DNA of 18,139 nucleotides, from NCBI GenBank assembly GCA_031549965.1, contig JAVBPB010000052.1, positions 1 through 18,139 of the forward strand, written 5' to 3'. Positions 6,710-15,034 of the stretch are shown one piece after another. The notes under the pieces are model-generated. The model was not told the DNA's origin. It was given only the letters and a program-made list of their open reading frames with translations, and searched no databases. A program made the translations under genes and the position numbers. Each line of letters starts with the position of its first letter. Position 1 is the first letter of the stretch. Source of the DNA: JAVBPB01 sp031549965 (GTDB lineage: Bacteria > Bacillota > Clostridia > Lachnospirales > Lachnospiraceae).

Positions 6710-8449
6710 CTATTCAAGTTCATAAAGCATTTCTGTAATTCTCTCTTTTAAATTATTTAAAATCTCATCGTCCCATTCAAGAAGTATTCCCTTTTTTAGT
6801 TCCTTTACTAAATAAGTCATTTCTTCAATATCAAACTCTTTCTCAAACATATCGTCTTCAAAGTCTTCAAAGTTTTCCACATTCTCTATATACTTTTCAG
6901 CCTTTTTTATTATAATCTTATATCCTTTTGCTTTCTTAGCCTTGTCCCATCCAGAAAGATCTTCTAGTTCAAATATTTTAGATGTATCTATTTGAACATT
7001 TGCCTTTTTACCATTAGATAGAATTTCTGCTTCAACTAAAAGTATACCATTCAAATCATAAGAAAATGTTATCTTTATCTGTTCCTTTCCAGCCTTTGCA
7101 GACGGAATTCCACTTAAAAGAAAGCGGTTAAGTAATGTATTTTCCTCTAGATAAATACTCTCTCCCTGATACGCAGTTACTTGTACTTCCTTTTGCCCAT
7201 CAAAACTTGTATAATATACTTTTTGTACAGTAGATGGAATAGTTGTATTTCGGGGTATTAAAATATCGCATAATATATCTGTTTCTCCCCATTCATTTGC
7301 TTTTAGTGCTGCCGTACTTAAACTATAAGGACAAACATCAACAAATACAATATCCTTTCCCAATTCCTCTAATGTTCCCATAATGATCCCAGCCTGTATA
7401 GCAGCACCTTTAACAACTGCCAAATCAGGATCGATTACTAGCTTTGGAGTAATTTTATATTCTTTCTTAAAAAAATTCTGAATTAATGGTATTCTTGTTG
7501 TACCACCTACAAATAATACTAGATCAATATCTTTTATAGTCAGCTCTGCATCATAAAGTGCCCTATCTATTAATTCTTTCGTTGAATAAACTTTATCACG
7601 AATAAATCCTTCAAAAAGTTCTCTGGTAATTGTTTCACTAAAGCTAACCATTTTGCTTCCATTTTTATATAGAAATGGCAGTTCTATTAGATATTCTTCT
7701 TTACTGCTTAATTCTATTTTACACAACTCTGCTTCTTTTTTTATTCGCATCATTGCCCTTAAGTCAGAAGTTATATTTGATTTATTTTTTTTAATTTTTT
7801 CTAATACATAATCAATTATGAGCTGATCAAAATCTTTGCCACCAAGTGCATTATTACCACAACTAGATTTTACGTCAACTGCTCCTTCAAAAAGTTCCAT
7901 AATGGTAACATCTAATGTACCGCCTCCAAAATCATACACCATAATATTTTGGCATAATTCCATATTATTAAGTCCATAATCTAAGGAGGCTGCTGTAGGT
8001 TCATTAATAATTCGCATTACATTAAGACCTGCCATCTCTCCGGCTTCTATGGTTTCCCTACGTTGCAAATCGGTAAAATAGGCTGGCACTGTTATTACAA
8101 CATCTGTAACTGGTTCTTTTAAGTGTTTTTCTGCACATTCAGCCAAGTACTTAAGTATATGTGAAGAAAGTTCCTTAGGAGTATAACTTTTCCCACGGGC
8201 AGTTAATTTTGTAGAAGAACCCATGAGTCTCTTTATTTCCATAAAAGTATTCTCAGGTTCTAATAAAAGAAATTCTTTTGCACCAAGTCCAACTAATACA
8301 TTTCCATTTTCTTCAATATGTACTACTGACGGTGTAATCACTTCTCCAACATGATTGGGAATCAATTTTGTTTCCCCAGCTTCATTTAAAAAAGCAATTT
8401 CTGATGTACTTGTTCCTAGATCTATTCCAATTATTGGCATGTTATTCAT
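6710..8449 (-). CDS. Hsp70-family chaperone (HscC/DnaK-like)
   Basis: The protein of about 579 aa has a complete Hsp70 ATPase domain: IGIDLGTSTS at the start, INEPTAASLDYG, VYDFGGGTLDVT near 173, and FVGGTTRIP near 314. A substrate-binding beta domain begins at VDVCPYSLSTAAL, as in HscC-type proteins. The C-terminal lid is short and highly charged, and the disordered glycine-rich tail of housekeeping DnaK (about 610-640 aa) is missing. The start is uncertain: ATG at 8449 overlaps the GrpE-like stop by 8 bases, and ATG at 8440 lies just past it and has better spacing from AAAGGA; a still longer form from 8473 is unlikely. It lies in an operon with a GrpE-like factor upstream and TPR and J-like proteins downstream. 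It is probably an accessory chaperone beside a standard dnaK elsewhere. Confidence 0.92.
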   Translation of the reverse strand: MNNMPIIGIDLGTSTSEIAFLNEAGETKLIPNHVGEVITPSVVHIEENGNVLVGLGAKEFLLLEPENTFMEIKRLMGSSTKLTARGKSYTPKELSSHILKYLAECAEKHLKEPVTDVVITVPAYFTDLQRRETIEAGEMAGLNVMRIINEPTAASLDYGLNNMELCQNIMVYDFGGGTLDVTIMELFEGAVDVKSSCGNNALGGKDFDQLIIDYVLEKIKKNKSNITSDLRAMMRIKKEAELCKIELSSKEEYLIELPFLYKNGSKMVSFSETITRELFEGFIRDKVYSTKELIDRALYDAELTIKDIDLVLFVGGTTRIPLIQNFFKKEYKITPKLVIDPDLAVVKGAAIQAGIIMGTLEELGKDIVFVDVCPYSLSTAALKANEWGETDILCDILIPRNTTIPSTVQKVYYTSFDGQKEVQVTAYQGESIYLEENTLLNRFLLSGIPSAKAGKEQIKITFSYDLNGILLVEAEILSNGKKANVQIDTSKIFELEDLSGWDKAKKAKGYKIIIKKAEKYIENVENFEDFEDDMFEKEFDIEEMTYLVKELKKGILLEWDDEILNNLKERITEMLYELE

Positions 8450-9002
8450 TATCCTTTCTTGGCTTACATACAATCACTTCTGATTTTCTAATTACTTTAT
8501 CTTTGTATAAATATCCGCTTCTTAAAGTCTTTATAATATGTCCTTTAGAAATGTAATCATCATAATCTGTTCCAACTATAGTATTCAACCTTATATCTGA
8601 TGGAGTCTTTTCATCATATATTCTATTTAAACCAATTACACTAATCTTTTTTAATATTGAATTCCAAAGGGTTTCAGCTTCAGAACATCCTGATGAATTA
8701 CTATCTTTAACAGATAGTAAATAAAAATCTTCCACAATATCAAGAATATTAAGAAGAGAATTAATTATCTGTTCCTCATTCTTAATTTGATTTTCCTGTT
8801 CACAATTTAAGTCATTTATTTGCTGTACATTTTCTGAAATTTCTTCAAGCATTAATGAGATTTCCATTTGACGCTTATCACTTCTTTTTAAATTCATATT
8901 GAATTCTTCATATAATATAGAAACTTCACTTGATCCCGTTGATATTGATTCTGAACTTTTTGATTCTTTAATTATTTTTTGCAGTTCTTTATGAAAATCC
9001 AC
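8442..9002 (-). CDS. GrpE-like nucleotide exchange factor
   Basis: The 186-aa protein is divergent but has the GrpE layout: a long helical coiled-coil region (about 20-90, rich in Glu, Asn and Lys) followed by a beta head. In the head, the pattern P-x(6)-NTIV...GHIIKTLRSGYLYKDKVIRKSEVIV matches GrpE's conserved G-x-I...GY...vlR-A-V-V ending. It begins with GTG at 9002, preceded by GGAAATATA and, slightly further, AAAGG. Its stop overlaps or abuts the Hsp70 start, so the two are translationally coupled, as expected for an exchange factor and its own Hsp70. Assignment rests on the C-terminal head and gene order; overall similarity to housekeeping GrpE looks low. Confidence 0.8.
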   Translation of the reverse strand: MDFHKELQKIIKESKSSESISTGSSEVSILYEEFNMNLKRSDKRQMEISLMLEEISENVQQINDLNCEQENQIKNEEQIINSLLNILDIVEDFYLLSVKDSNSSGCSEAETLWNSILKKISVIGLNRIYDEKTPSDIRLNTIVGTDYDDYISKGHIIKTLRSGYLYKDKVIRKSEVIVCKPRKDNE

Positions 9003-9051
9003 TATATTTCCAATCCTTTCAACTAACTATAATAATTCAATCTACAAATAA

Positions 9052-9080
9052 AGTTTAGCATAAAATAAAATTCTATACAA
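9052..9080 (-). promoter_or_regulatory. Possible promoter of the Hsp70 module
   Basis: On the minus strand TTGTAT (9080-9075) and TAAACT (9057-9052) are 17 bases apart, about 43 bases from the GTG of the GrpE-like gene after initiation. The -10 matches only 4 of 6 positions, so this is a weak call in an AT-rich gap. No complete HrcA (CIRCE) operator is present. Confidence 0.35.
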
Positions 9081-9100
9081 GTATTTTTATAATTGCACTC

Positions 9101-9134
9101 AAAAGCCGCAACCTTTAATCAAAAGTTTGCGGCC
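9101..9134 (-). terminator. Intrinsic terminator of leuS
   Basis: Stem GCCGCAA/TTGCGGC (9105-9111 with 9127-9133), extended inward by CTTT/AAAG pairing, with TTTT on the minus-strand 3' side (9104-9101). It lies about 56 bases beyond the leuS stop and isolates the Hsp70 module from leuS transcription. Confidence 0.85.
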
Positions 9135-9189
9135 AAAAATATATTCTTATATATTTTATATTAAGTCAATTGGCATGTCAAATCAAAAC

Positions 9190-11595
9190 TTACTTCACCA
9201 CAATGTTAACAATCTTTCCAGGAACATAAATCTCTTTCACAATATTCCCAGTAATCTTATCACCCAATGATTCTTTAGCCTTAAATATAACATTCTCCTT
9301 GCTCATATCAACCGGAACCAAAACAACAAGTTTAGTCTTACCGTTAACTTGAACAGCTACTTCTATTTCATCATCCTTCATTTTTTCTTCATCATAAACT
9401 GGCCATTCACTTTCAAATACAGATTTATCATGACCTAATATCTGCCATAATTCCTCCGCTATATGAGGTGTAAATGGTGCTAATAGGATAATTGCTGTTT
9501 CAAGGGTTTCTTTGTCAATACCTTCTTTTTTACTAATATCAATCATCTTATTATTGTATTCCATAAATCCACTTACAACTGTATTAAGGCTAAAACCTTC
9601 AAGACGATTAGTAATATCATATATCATCTTATTTCTTACTTTAATCATTTCTTTGGTAGGTGTAACATCTTTATCTTTATTATCAATTACTAAATTATAG
9701 AACCTGTTAATGAATCTGTAAACGCCGTCAATTCCTCTGTCATCCCACTCAGAATCAAGCTCTGGCGGTCCAACAAATAACTCGTATAATCTTAATGAAT
9801 CACAGCCATAATCATTTACCAACTCATCAGGAGATACTACATTTCCCTTTGATTTGCTCATTTTTGCTCCATCTTTTCCAATCATACCCTGATTAAAAAG
9901 TTTATTAAAAGGCTCGTCAAAATCAACAACTCCAATGTCGTTTAAAAACTTAGTATAGAATCGGGAGTATAATAAGTGAAGCACCGCATGTTCAACACCA
10001 CCAATATACATATCTACAGGAAGAAACTCTTTTGCTTTTTCTTTTGATACTAATTCATTATTGTTTTTATTGTCAATATATCTTAAGAAATACCATGATG
10101 AACCTGCCCATTGAGGCATAGTATTAGTTTCTCTTTTAGCTGGTTTACCGCATTTTGGACAAGTAGTGTTAACCCAATCTGTAATATCTGCTAAAGGTGA
10201 CTCACCTGTTCCTGTTGGCTGATAACTTTCAACCTCAGGTAATAATAAAGGTAATTCTTCTTCTGGTACTGGAACTGCACCACAACACTCACAATGTACA
10301 ATTGGAATAGGTTCTCCCCAATAACGCTGTCTTGAAAATACCCAGTCTCTTAATTTATAGTTTGTAGTTTTTTTGCCAATTCCTTTTTTCATAAGAATGT
10401 CTGGCATTTCTTTTTTTGCTGCTGCTGAATTCATTCCATTAAATTCATCTGAATTTATCATTATTCCATCTTCAAGGTAAGGCTCTTTTAAGTCTATTAT
10501 TTCTTTTCCATCTTTTGCAATTACCTGAATTATAGGTATATTAAACTTAGTTGCAAAGTCAAAGTCTCTGTCATCATGAGCAGGTACACACATAATTGCA
10601 CCTGTACCATAATCTGCTAATACATAATCAGATATCCAAATAGGAACTTTTGCTCCATTAACAGGATTAACTGCATAGCTTCCTGTAAATACACCTGTTT
10701 TTTCTTTATCTTGTAGTCTGTCTACAGAAGATTTCATAGATGCCTTAAATATATAATCTGAAACTAAATCTTTTTGCTCATCACTTGAAATTTCTAAAGC
10801 CATTTTGTGTTCAGGAGCTAAAACCATAAAAGTAGCACCAAACAATGTATCTGGTCTTGTTGTGAATACTTTTATTTTATTATCTTTTGCTTCAACTTCA
10901 AAGTCAATTTCTGCACCATAGCTTTTTCCAATCCAGTCTGCCTGCATTTTTTTAACCTTCTCAGGCCATTCTAATTTATCTAAGTCATTAAGTAAGCGTT
11001 CTGCATATGCTGTTATTTTAAGCATCCACTGTCTTAGGTTTTTCTTTGTTACAGCCTCACCACAACGATCACAAACACCATTTACAACCTCTTCGTTAGC
11101 AAGTCCTGTTTTACATGACGGACACCAATTTATAGGCATTTGTTTTTCATATGCAAGACCTTCTTTAAACATTTTTACAAATATCCATTGTGTCCATTTA
11201 TAAAAATCTGGGCTTGTTGTATTAACTTCCATATCCCAATCATAAATTGCAGATATTTCACCCATTTGCCTTTTTATATTCTCTACATTTTCTTTTGTTG
11301 ATTTGCTTGGATGAACACCCATCTTAATAGCGTAGTTTTCTGCCGGCAGCCCAAATGCATCCCATCCCATTGGATGTATAATATAGTATCCTTTTAAGAT
11401 TTTATACCTGCTCCAAACATCACTTATTACATATCCTCTCCAATGACCTACGTGCAAACCACTGGCAGATGGATAAGGGAACATATCAAGACAATAGTAT
11501 TTAGGCCTATTACTATCCTTTTTATTTACAGGGTTTTCTTCCCAGTTACTTCTCCATTTTTTTTCTATTTCTTTATGATTATACAATGCTGGCAT
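9190..11595 (-). CDS. leuS: Leucyl-tRNA synthetase
   Basis: The 801-aa class I synthetase charges tRNA-Leu with leucine in the cytoplasm. It has the HIGH-type motif HVGH (residues 48-51), the KMSKS loop (near 577), and a complete CP1 editing domain with TTRPDTLFGATFMVLAPEH and GTGAIMCVPAHDDRDFDFA. Two cysteine pairs at CPSCKTG...CDRCG form a zinc knuckle in the first insertion, and a second set is at CECCG...CPKCG. Length is usual for the bacterial enzyme. AGGAGG lies about 7 bases before the ATG. It is transcribed alone, with its own promoter and terminator. Confidence 0.98.
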   Translation of the reverse strand: MPALYNHKEIEKKWRSNWEENPVNKKDSNRPKYYCLDMFPYPSASGLHVGHWRGYVISDVWSRYKILKGYYIIHPMGWDAFGLPAENYAIKMGVHPSKSTKENVENIKRQMGEISAIYDWDMEVNTTSPDFYKWTQWIFVKMFKEGLAYEKQMPINWCPSCKTGLANEEVVNGVCDRCGEAVTKKNLRQWMLKITAYAERLLNDLDKLEWPEKVKKMQADWIGKSYGAEIDFEVEAKDNKIKVFTTRPDTLFGATFMVLAPEHKMALEISSDEQKDLVSDYIFKASMKSSVDRLQDKEKTGVFTGSYAVNPVNGAKVPIWISDYVLADYGTGAIMCVPAHDDRDFDFATKFNIPIIQVIAKDGKEIIDLKEPYLEDGIMINSDEFNGMNSAAAKKEMPDILMKKGIGKKTTNYKLRDWVFSRQRYWGEPIPIVHCECCGAVPVPEEELPLLLPEVESYQPTGTGESPLADITDWVNTTCPKCGKPAKRETNTMPQWAGSSWYFLRYIDNKNNNELVSKEKAKEFLPVDMYIGGVEHAVLHLLYSRFYTKFLNDIGVVDFDEPFNKLFNQGMIGKDGAKMSKSKGNVVSPDELVNDYGCDSLRLYELFVGPPELDSEWDDRGIDGVYRFINRFYNLVIDNKDKDVTPTKEMIKVRNKMIYDITNRLEGFSLNTVVSGFMEYNNKMIDISKKEGIDKETLETAIILLAPFTPHIAEELWQILGHDKSVFESEWPVYDEEKMKDDEIEVAVQVNGKTKLVVLVPVDMSKENVIFKAKESLGDKITGNIVKEIYVPGKIVNIVVK

Positions 11596-11634
11596 AAAGT
11601 TTCCTCCTAAACAAATGTTTATTTTCTATGACTT

Positions 11635-11664
11635 ATTCTATCTCAAATGTTTATTATTTGTCAA
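11635..11664 (-). promoter_or_regulatory. leuS promoter, short leader without T-box
   Basis: Minus strand: perfect TTGACA (11664-11659), 18-base spacer, TAGAAT (11640-11635, 5 of 6). Transcription would begin near 11628, leaving a leader of only about 33 bases before the ATG at 11595. That is too short for a T-box, which often controls aminoacyl-tRNA synthetase genes in Firmicutes. Confidence 0.7.
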
Positions 11665-11668
11665 GACA

Positions 11669-11709
11669 AACAGGATAAATGCCTAAATATTTTAAGCACT
11701 TATCCTGTT
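11669..11709 (-). terminator. Inverted repeat after the L,D-transpeptidase gene, probable terminator
   Basis: A 10-bp perfect stem AACAGGATAA/TTATCCTGTT (11669-11678 with 11700-11709) continues inward with two mismatches to a small loop. It starts 10 bases beyond the transpeptidase stop (11719). The following minus-strand bases (TGTCTTGACA) contain no good T-run, and the leuS -35 box begins 4 bases past the stem. Termination is likely but not certain. Confidence 0.55.
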
Positions 11710-11718
11710 ATAAGCAGA

Positions 11719-13257
11719 TTATTTTATATAGAATATGACGCTGACGATCTTTTCATATCCATCCTGATTAATAACTGAGTATGTTATTTTGTAATTACCA
11801 TCTTTTAATGGAGTTATAAATACTTCAATTAAATCAGTAATGTCAATACCATTACATTCAGCAGTTACCCCATCTAATGCCATACTTTCATTTAAGTCAT
11901 CCGCTGAACTTATTTCTCTGTCAAATGCACCGTATATATATGTTTCTTCATAAGTTATGTAATAAAACATTGCTGTTTTTTTAGTTGTATTTCCTACATT
12001 ATCCGTTACTGTATAAGTTACAGTATATGAATCATTTCCACTGTAAACTATGTTAGTTTTTATTAAAGATTTATCCATCTTTACATTATTATCATATGCC
12101 TCTACATCAGCTAAAACATAATCTTTTGTAATATCATACCATTCATCCATCTCAACATCACAAACACCTGTAATTACTGGTGGTGTATCATCCACAGTTA
12201 TTGTTGCAGCTGCTTTTTTTGTCTTTTTATTATCAGCAGTTACTAAGTACTCAATAAGGTATTGTTTTCTTGTATTATCATAAGATATTTTTGTTGTTAT
12301 TTTACTATTATCTATTTTTTTATTATTCCATGAAGCACTTACACCTGTTAAAACAAAATTTCTATCTACTTTTGTAGTTTTGTTAACAGTTCTATTTTTT
12401 ACACCAGATAAAGTTGGGGAAGATTCGTTGTTTTTAACAGTGAATACTGCTCTTTTAGTGTCTGTGCTTCCTGATAAATCTGTAACTTTATATGTAATTG
12501 TATACTTACCTGCCTTTTTAACATTCACACTTCCTGTAACTACAATATCTTTAGTAATATCTGTATTGGTTTTTGAAAATGCAGTTACTCCGCTTAATAC
12601 AGAAACTGGTTGACCCCATTCAACTACTACATCTTTAACACCTACAATCTTTGCCTCTTTTTTAAGCCATGGATTTTTAGTATCTGGATCAGTTGGATCC
12701 CAACCTGACGTTAGTGGTATCTTTAAAGCTTCCGGCTTACCAAGAGGACCTGGATTTTTGTCTTCATAAATTGTGACTGTTGTTCCAACAGGACAATTAT
12801 CATATATCCATTTTGCATCTATGGTTGTAAGCCTTACACAGCCATGGGATGCTGTTGTACCAAGTTTATTATATTGCTGGGCAGATAAAGTAGAATTGTC
12901 CATTTGATAATACCAAACAGAATGGAATAAAATTCCTCCTGTAATTCGAGTTGAGTATTGTCCCCAAACATCTTCCATAAGCAGTTTCCAGCGATACTTC
13001 TCAGGCGTTTTAAAAGTTCCAAGAGGGGTTGCATACCCCACTGAACATATCATTGCCTTTACTGGTACTGTGTATTCGCCCTTATTATCCTTTTCATATA
13101 TTGTAACACAATTTTGACTTTTATTAACTTTTACTAAATATGGCATTTTAGATGCTGCATCGGTATTAGCTATAAATACAGAATTAAAGGACAGGGTAGT
13201 AAAAACCAATAAAGCAGCAACTACGATTATTAGAATTTTTCTGTTTTTAGTTTGCAT
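11719..13257 (-). CDS. Secreted L,D-transpeptidase (YkuD) with Ig-like repeats
   Basis: The protein of about 512 aa starts with a signal sequence or anchor (basic MQTKNRK, then a hydrophobic stretch to about residue 25). The YkuD catalytic domain spans about 38-165, with HSVWYY and the active-site motif SHGCVRL (nucleophile Cys near 139). It forms 3-3 peptidoglycan cross-links or attaches molecules to peptides of the wall. The remaining 310 residues are about four Ig-like domains of the DUF5011/bacterial-Ig kind, recognisable by recurring GKYTITYKVTDLSGS, SYTVTYTVTDNVGNTT and NYKITYSVINQDG strands; the second is more diverged. They probably bind or span the wall. I prefer the ATG at 13257 over 13263 because GGAG is 8 bases from it and almost touches the earlier one. 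It follows the ABC exporter by about 40 bases in the same direction and is probably co-transcribed. Confidence 0.93.
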   Translation of the reverse strand: MQTKNRKILIIVVAALLVFTTLSFNSVFIANTDAASKMPYLVKVNKSQNCVTIYEKDNKGEYTVPVKAMICSVGYATPLGTFKTPEKYRWKLLMEDVWGQYSTRITGGILFHSVWYYQMDNSTLSAQQYNKLGTTASHGCVRLTTIDAKWIYDNCPVGTTVTIYEDKNPGPLGKPEALKIPLTSGWDPTDPDTKNPWLKKEAKIVGVKDVVVEWGQPVSVLSGVTAFSKTNTDITKDIVVTGSVNVKKAGKYTITYKVTDLSGSTDTKRAVFTVKNNESSPTLSGVKNRTVNKTTKVDRNFVLTGVSASWNNKKIDNSKITTKISYDNTRKQYLIEYLVTADNKKTKKAAATITVDDTPPVITGVCDVEMDEWYDITKDYVLADVEAYDNNVKMDKSLIKTNIVYSGNDSYTVTYTVTDNVGNTTKKTAMFYYITYEETYIYGAFDREISSADDLNESMALDGVTAECNGIDITDLIEVFITPLKDGNYKITYSVINQDGYEKIVSVIFYIK

Positions 13258-13297
13258 ATACATTCTCCTCTTAATATATTAGGGTATTTTGATAATT

Positions 13298-15034
13298 TTA
13301 AGTTATATTTGAAAATTGATTATTATATAGATTATAATAAAAACCTTTTTTATTTAAAAGTTTTTCATGGGTACCTTGCTCTATTATATCACCGTCACAT
13401 AAAACCAAAATAACATCCGCTTCTTTTATTGTGGATAAACGATGGGCAATAATAAAACTTGTCCGGTCTTTCATCATGACCGTAAATGCTTTTTGTATTC
13501 TTATCTCAGTTCTTGTATCAATACTGCTTGTTGCCTCATCTAATATAAGCATTGACGGATGTAAAAGCATTACTCTGGCAATAGTCAATAATTGCTTTTG
13601 ACCCTGTGATAAATTCTGACCATTTTCATCAATCATCGTATGATAGCCATCTGAAAGCTTTGTAATAAATTCATGTGCATGAGCTACTTTAGCACATTCA
13701 ATTACCTCTTCATCAGATGCGTCCATCCTCCCATACGAAATGTTTTGAAGTACAGTTCCTTTAAATAGCCAGCTCTCTTGTAATACCATTCCAAATGTTT
13801 TTCTTAAACTATCTTTGTCTACATCATAGATATCCCTGCTATCTATTATTATATGCCCTGAATCAATATCATAGAACCTCATTAATAAATTAACTAAAGT
13901 AGTTTTACCACTGCCAGTAGGTCCAACAATAGCTACTGTCTGACCCTTATCTATTTTTAGATTAAAATTATTTATTAATTTTATATCCTTGGTATAATTA
14001 AAACTTACATCCTTAAATTCAACACATCCATCACAATTCCTTAAATCTTCCAATTTCTTGAATTCTTCTTCTTTTTCATCAATTAATGAAAATATTCTTT
14101 GAGCCGATGTAATAGCTGACTGAAATTGAGAAAAAATACTTGTTATTTCATTTATCGGCTTTGCAAACTGATTTGAATAGGTCAAAAAACTTGCTATTTT
14201 TCCAATGCTAAGTCCTGTATTAATGGATATTATACTTCCAATTACTGTAATAAATACATAAGCTATATTATTAACAAGTCTGGTTGTAGGGTTAGTAAGT
14301 GAAGAATAATATTGAGCTTTTTGTCCACAGATGTATAACTTTCTATTAATATCCATAAACTGATCTAATGATCTTTCTTCGTAGTTAAATGCCTTAACAA
14401 TTTTTTGATTTCCAATCATTTCTTCTATATATCCATTTAATTCTCCAGTTGTAACTGAAACTGCCTTAAACATCTGATTTGATCTTTTTGCTATAAAATA
14501 TGCTAAATAAAAACATAAAGGAGTTATTATCACAACTATAATTGTAATAATAGGACTAATGAATAACATAAACATTATTGTTCCAACAACAATAACAAAC
14601 GCTGAAATTATCTGAGTAACTCCTTGCAAAAGCCCTTCTGACACTAAGTCTACATCATTCGTAAGTTTGCTTATTATATCACCATGTGGGGTAGTATCAT
14701 AATATCTAAGTGGTAAAATACTTAATTTATTAAATGCATCCTGCCTTATATCTCTTATTGTTTTATTAGCCAGTTTACTATTACTTATAGTCATTACCCA
14801 TTGAAAAAATATGCTTAATATATAAAAAAACAACAAGATTATCAGCAATCTTTTTAATTGGTTAAAATCAACCTTACCTGCTCCAATCATACTATCAATA
14901 CTTTTTCCAATAAAAATTGGACCTAATAAAAGAAAAATATTACTTAAAACTGCACAAGTGCATATTCCTATTAAATATATCTTGTATTTACCAAGGTAAT
15001 CCCACAAACGTTTTAATACTAACTTTCTCATCAC
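13298..15034 (-). CDS. ABC exporter half-transporter, catalytically canonical subunit
   Basis: A 578-aa exporter with six membrane helices (about 1-310) fused to an ATPase domain: Walker A GPTGSGKTTL (near 373), signature LSQGQ (near 474), Walker B LILDEATSSID with the catalytic Glu (near 500) and H-loop IIAHRLST (near 530). The signature deviates from LSGGQ. It overlaps the upstream exporter gene by 4 bases, so the two are coupled and form a heterodimer similar in design to BmrCD or TM287/288. Such pairs export drugs, lipids or peptides; the substrate cannot be read here. It lies upstream of the L,D-transpeptidase gene, so an envelope-related cargo is possible but unproven. Confidence 0.95.
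   Translation of the reverse strand: MMRKLVLKRLWDYLGKYKIYLIGICTCAVLSNIFLLLGPIFIGKSIDSMIGAGKVDFNQLKRLLIILLFFYILSIFFQWVMTISNSKLANKTIRDIRQDAFNKLSILPLRYYDTTPHGDIISKLTNDVDLVSEGLLQGVTQIISAFVIVVGTIMFMLFISPIITIIVVIITPLCFYLAYFIAKRSNQMFKAVSVTTGELNGYIEEMIGNQKIVKAFNYEERSLDQFMDINRKLYICGQKAQYYSSLTNPTTRLVNNIAYVFITVIGSIISINTGLSIGKIASFLTYSNQFAKPINEITSIFSQFQSAITSAQRIFSLIDEKEEEFKKLEDLRNCDGCVEFKDVSFNYTKDIKLINNFNLKIDKGQTVAIVGPTGSGKTTLVNLLMRFYDIDSGHIIIDSRDIYDVDKDSLRKTFGMVLQESWLFKGTVLQNISYGRMDASDEEVIECAKVAHAHEFITKLSDGYHTMIDENGQNLSQGQKQLLTIARVMLLHPSMLILDEATSSIDTRTEIRIQKAFTVMMKDRTSFIIAHRLSTIKEADVILVLCDGDIIEQGTHEKLLNKKGFYYNLYNNQFSNIT

Noticed and set aside
9090..9105. GCACTC near the Hsp70 module promoter as a CIRCE (HrcA) half-site
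   Set aside because: The other half, GAGTGC at the required spacing, is absent. The six bases are explained as flanking sequence of the leuS terminator.
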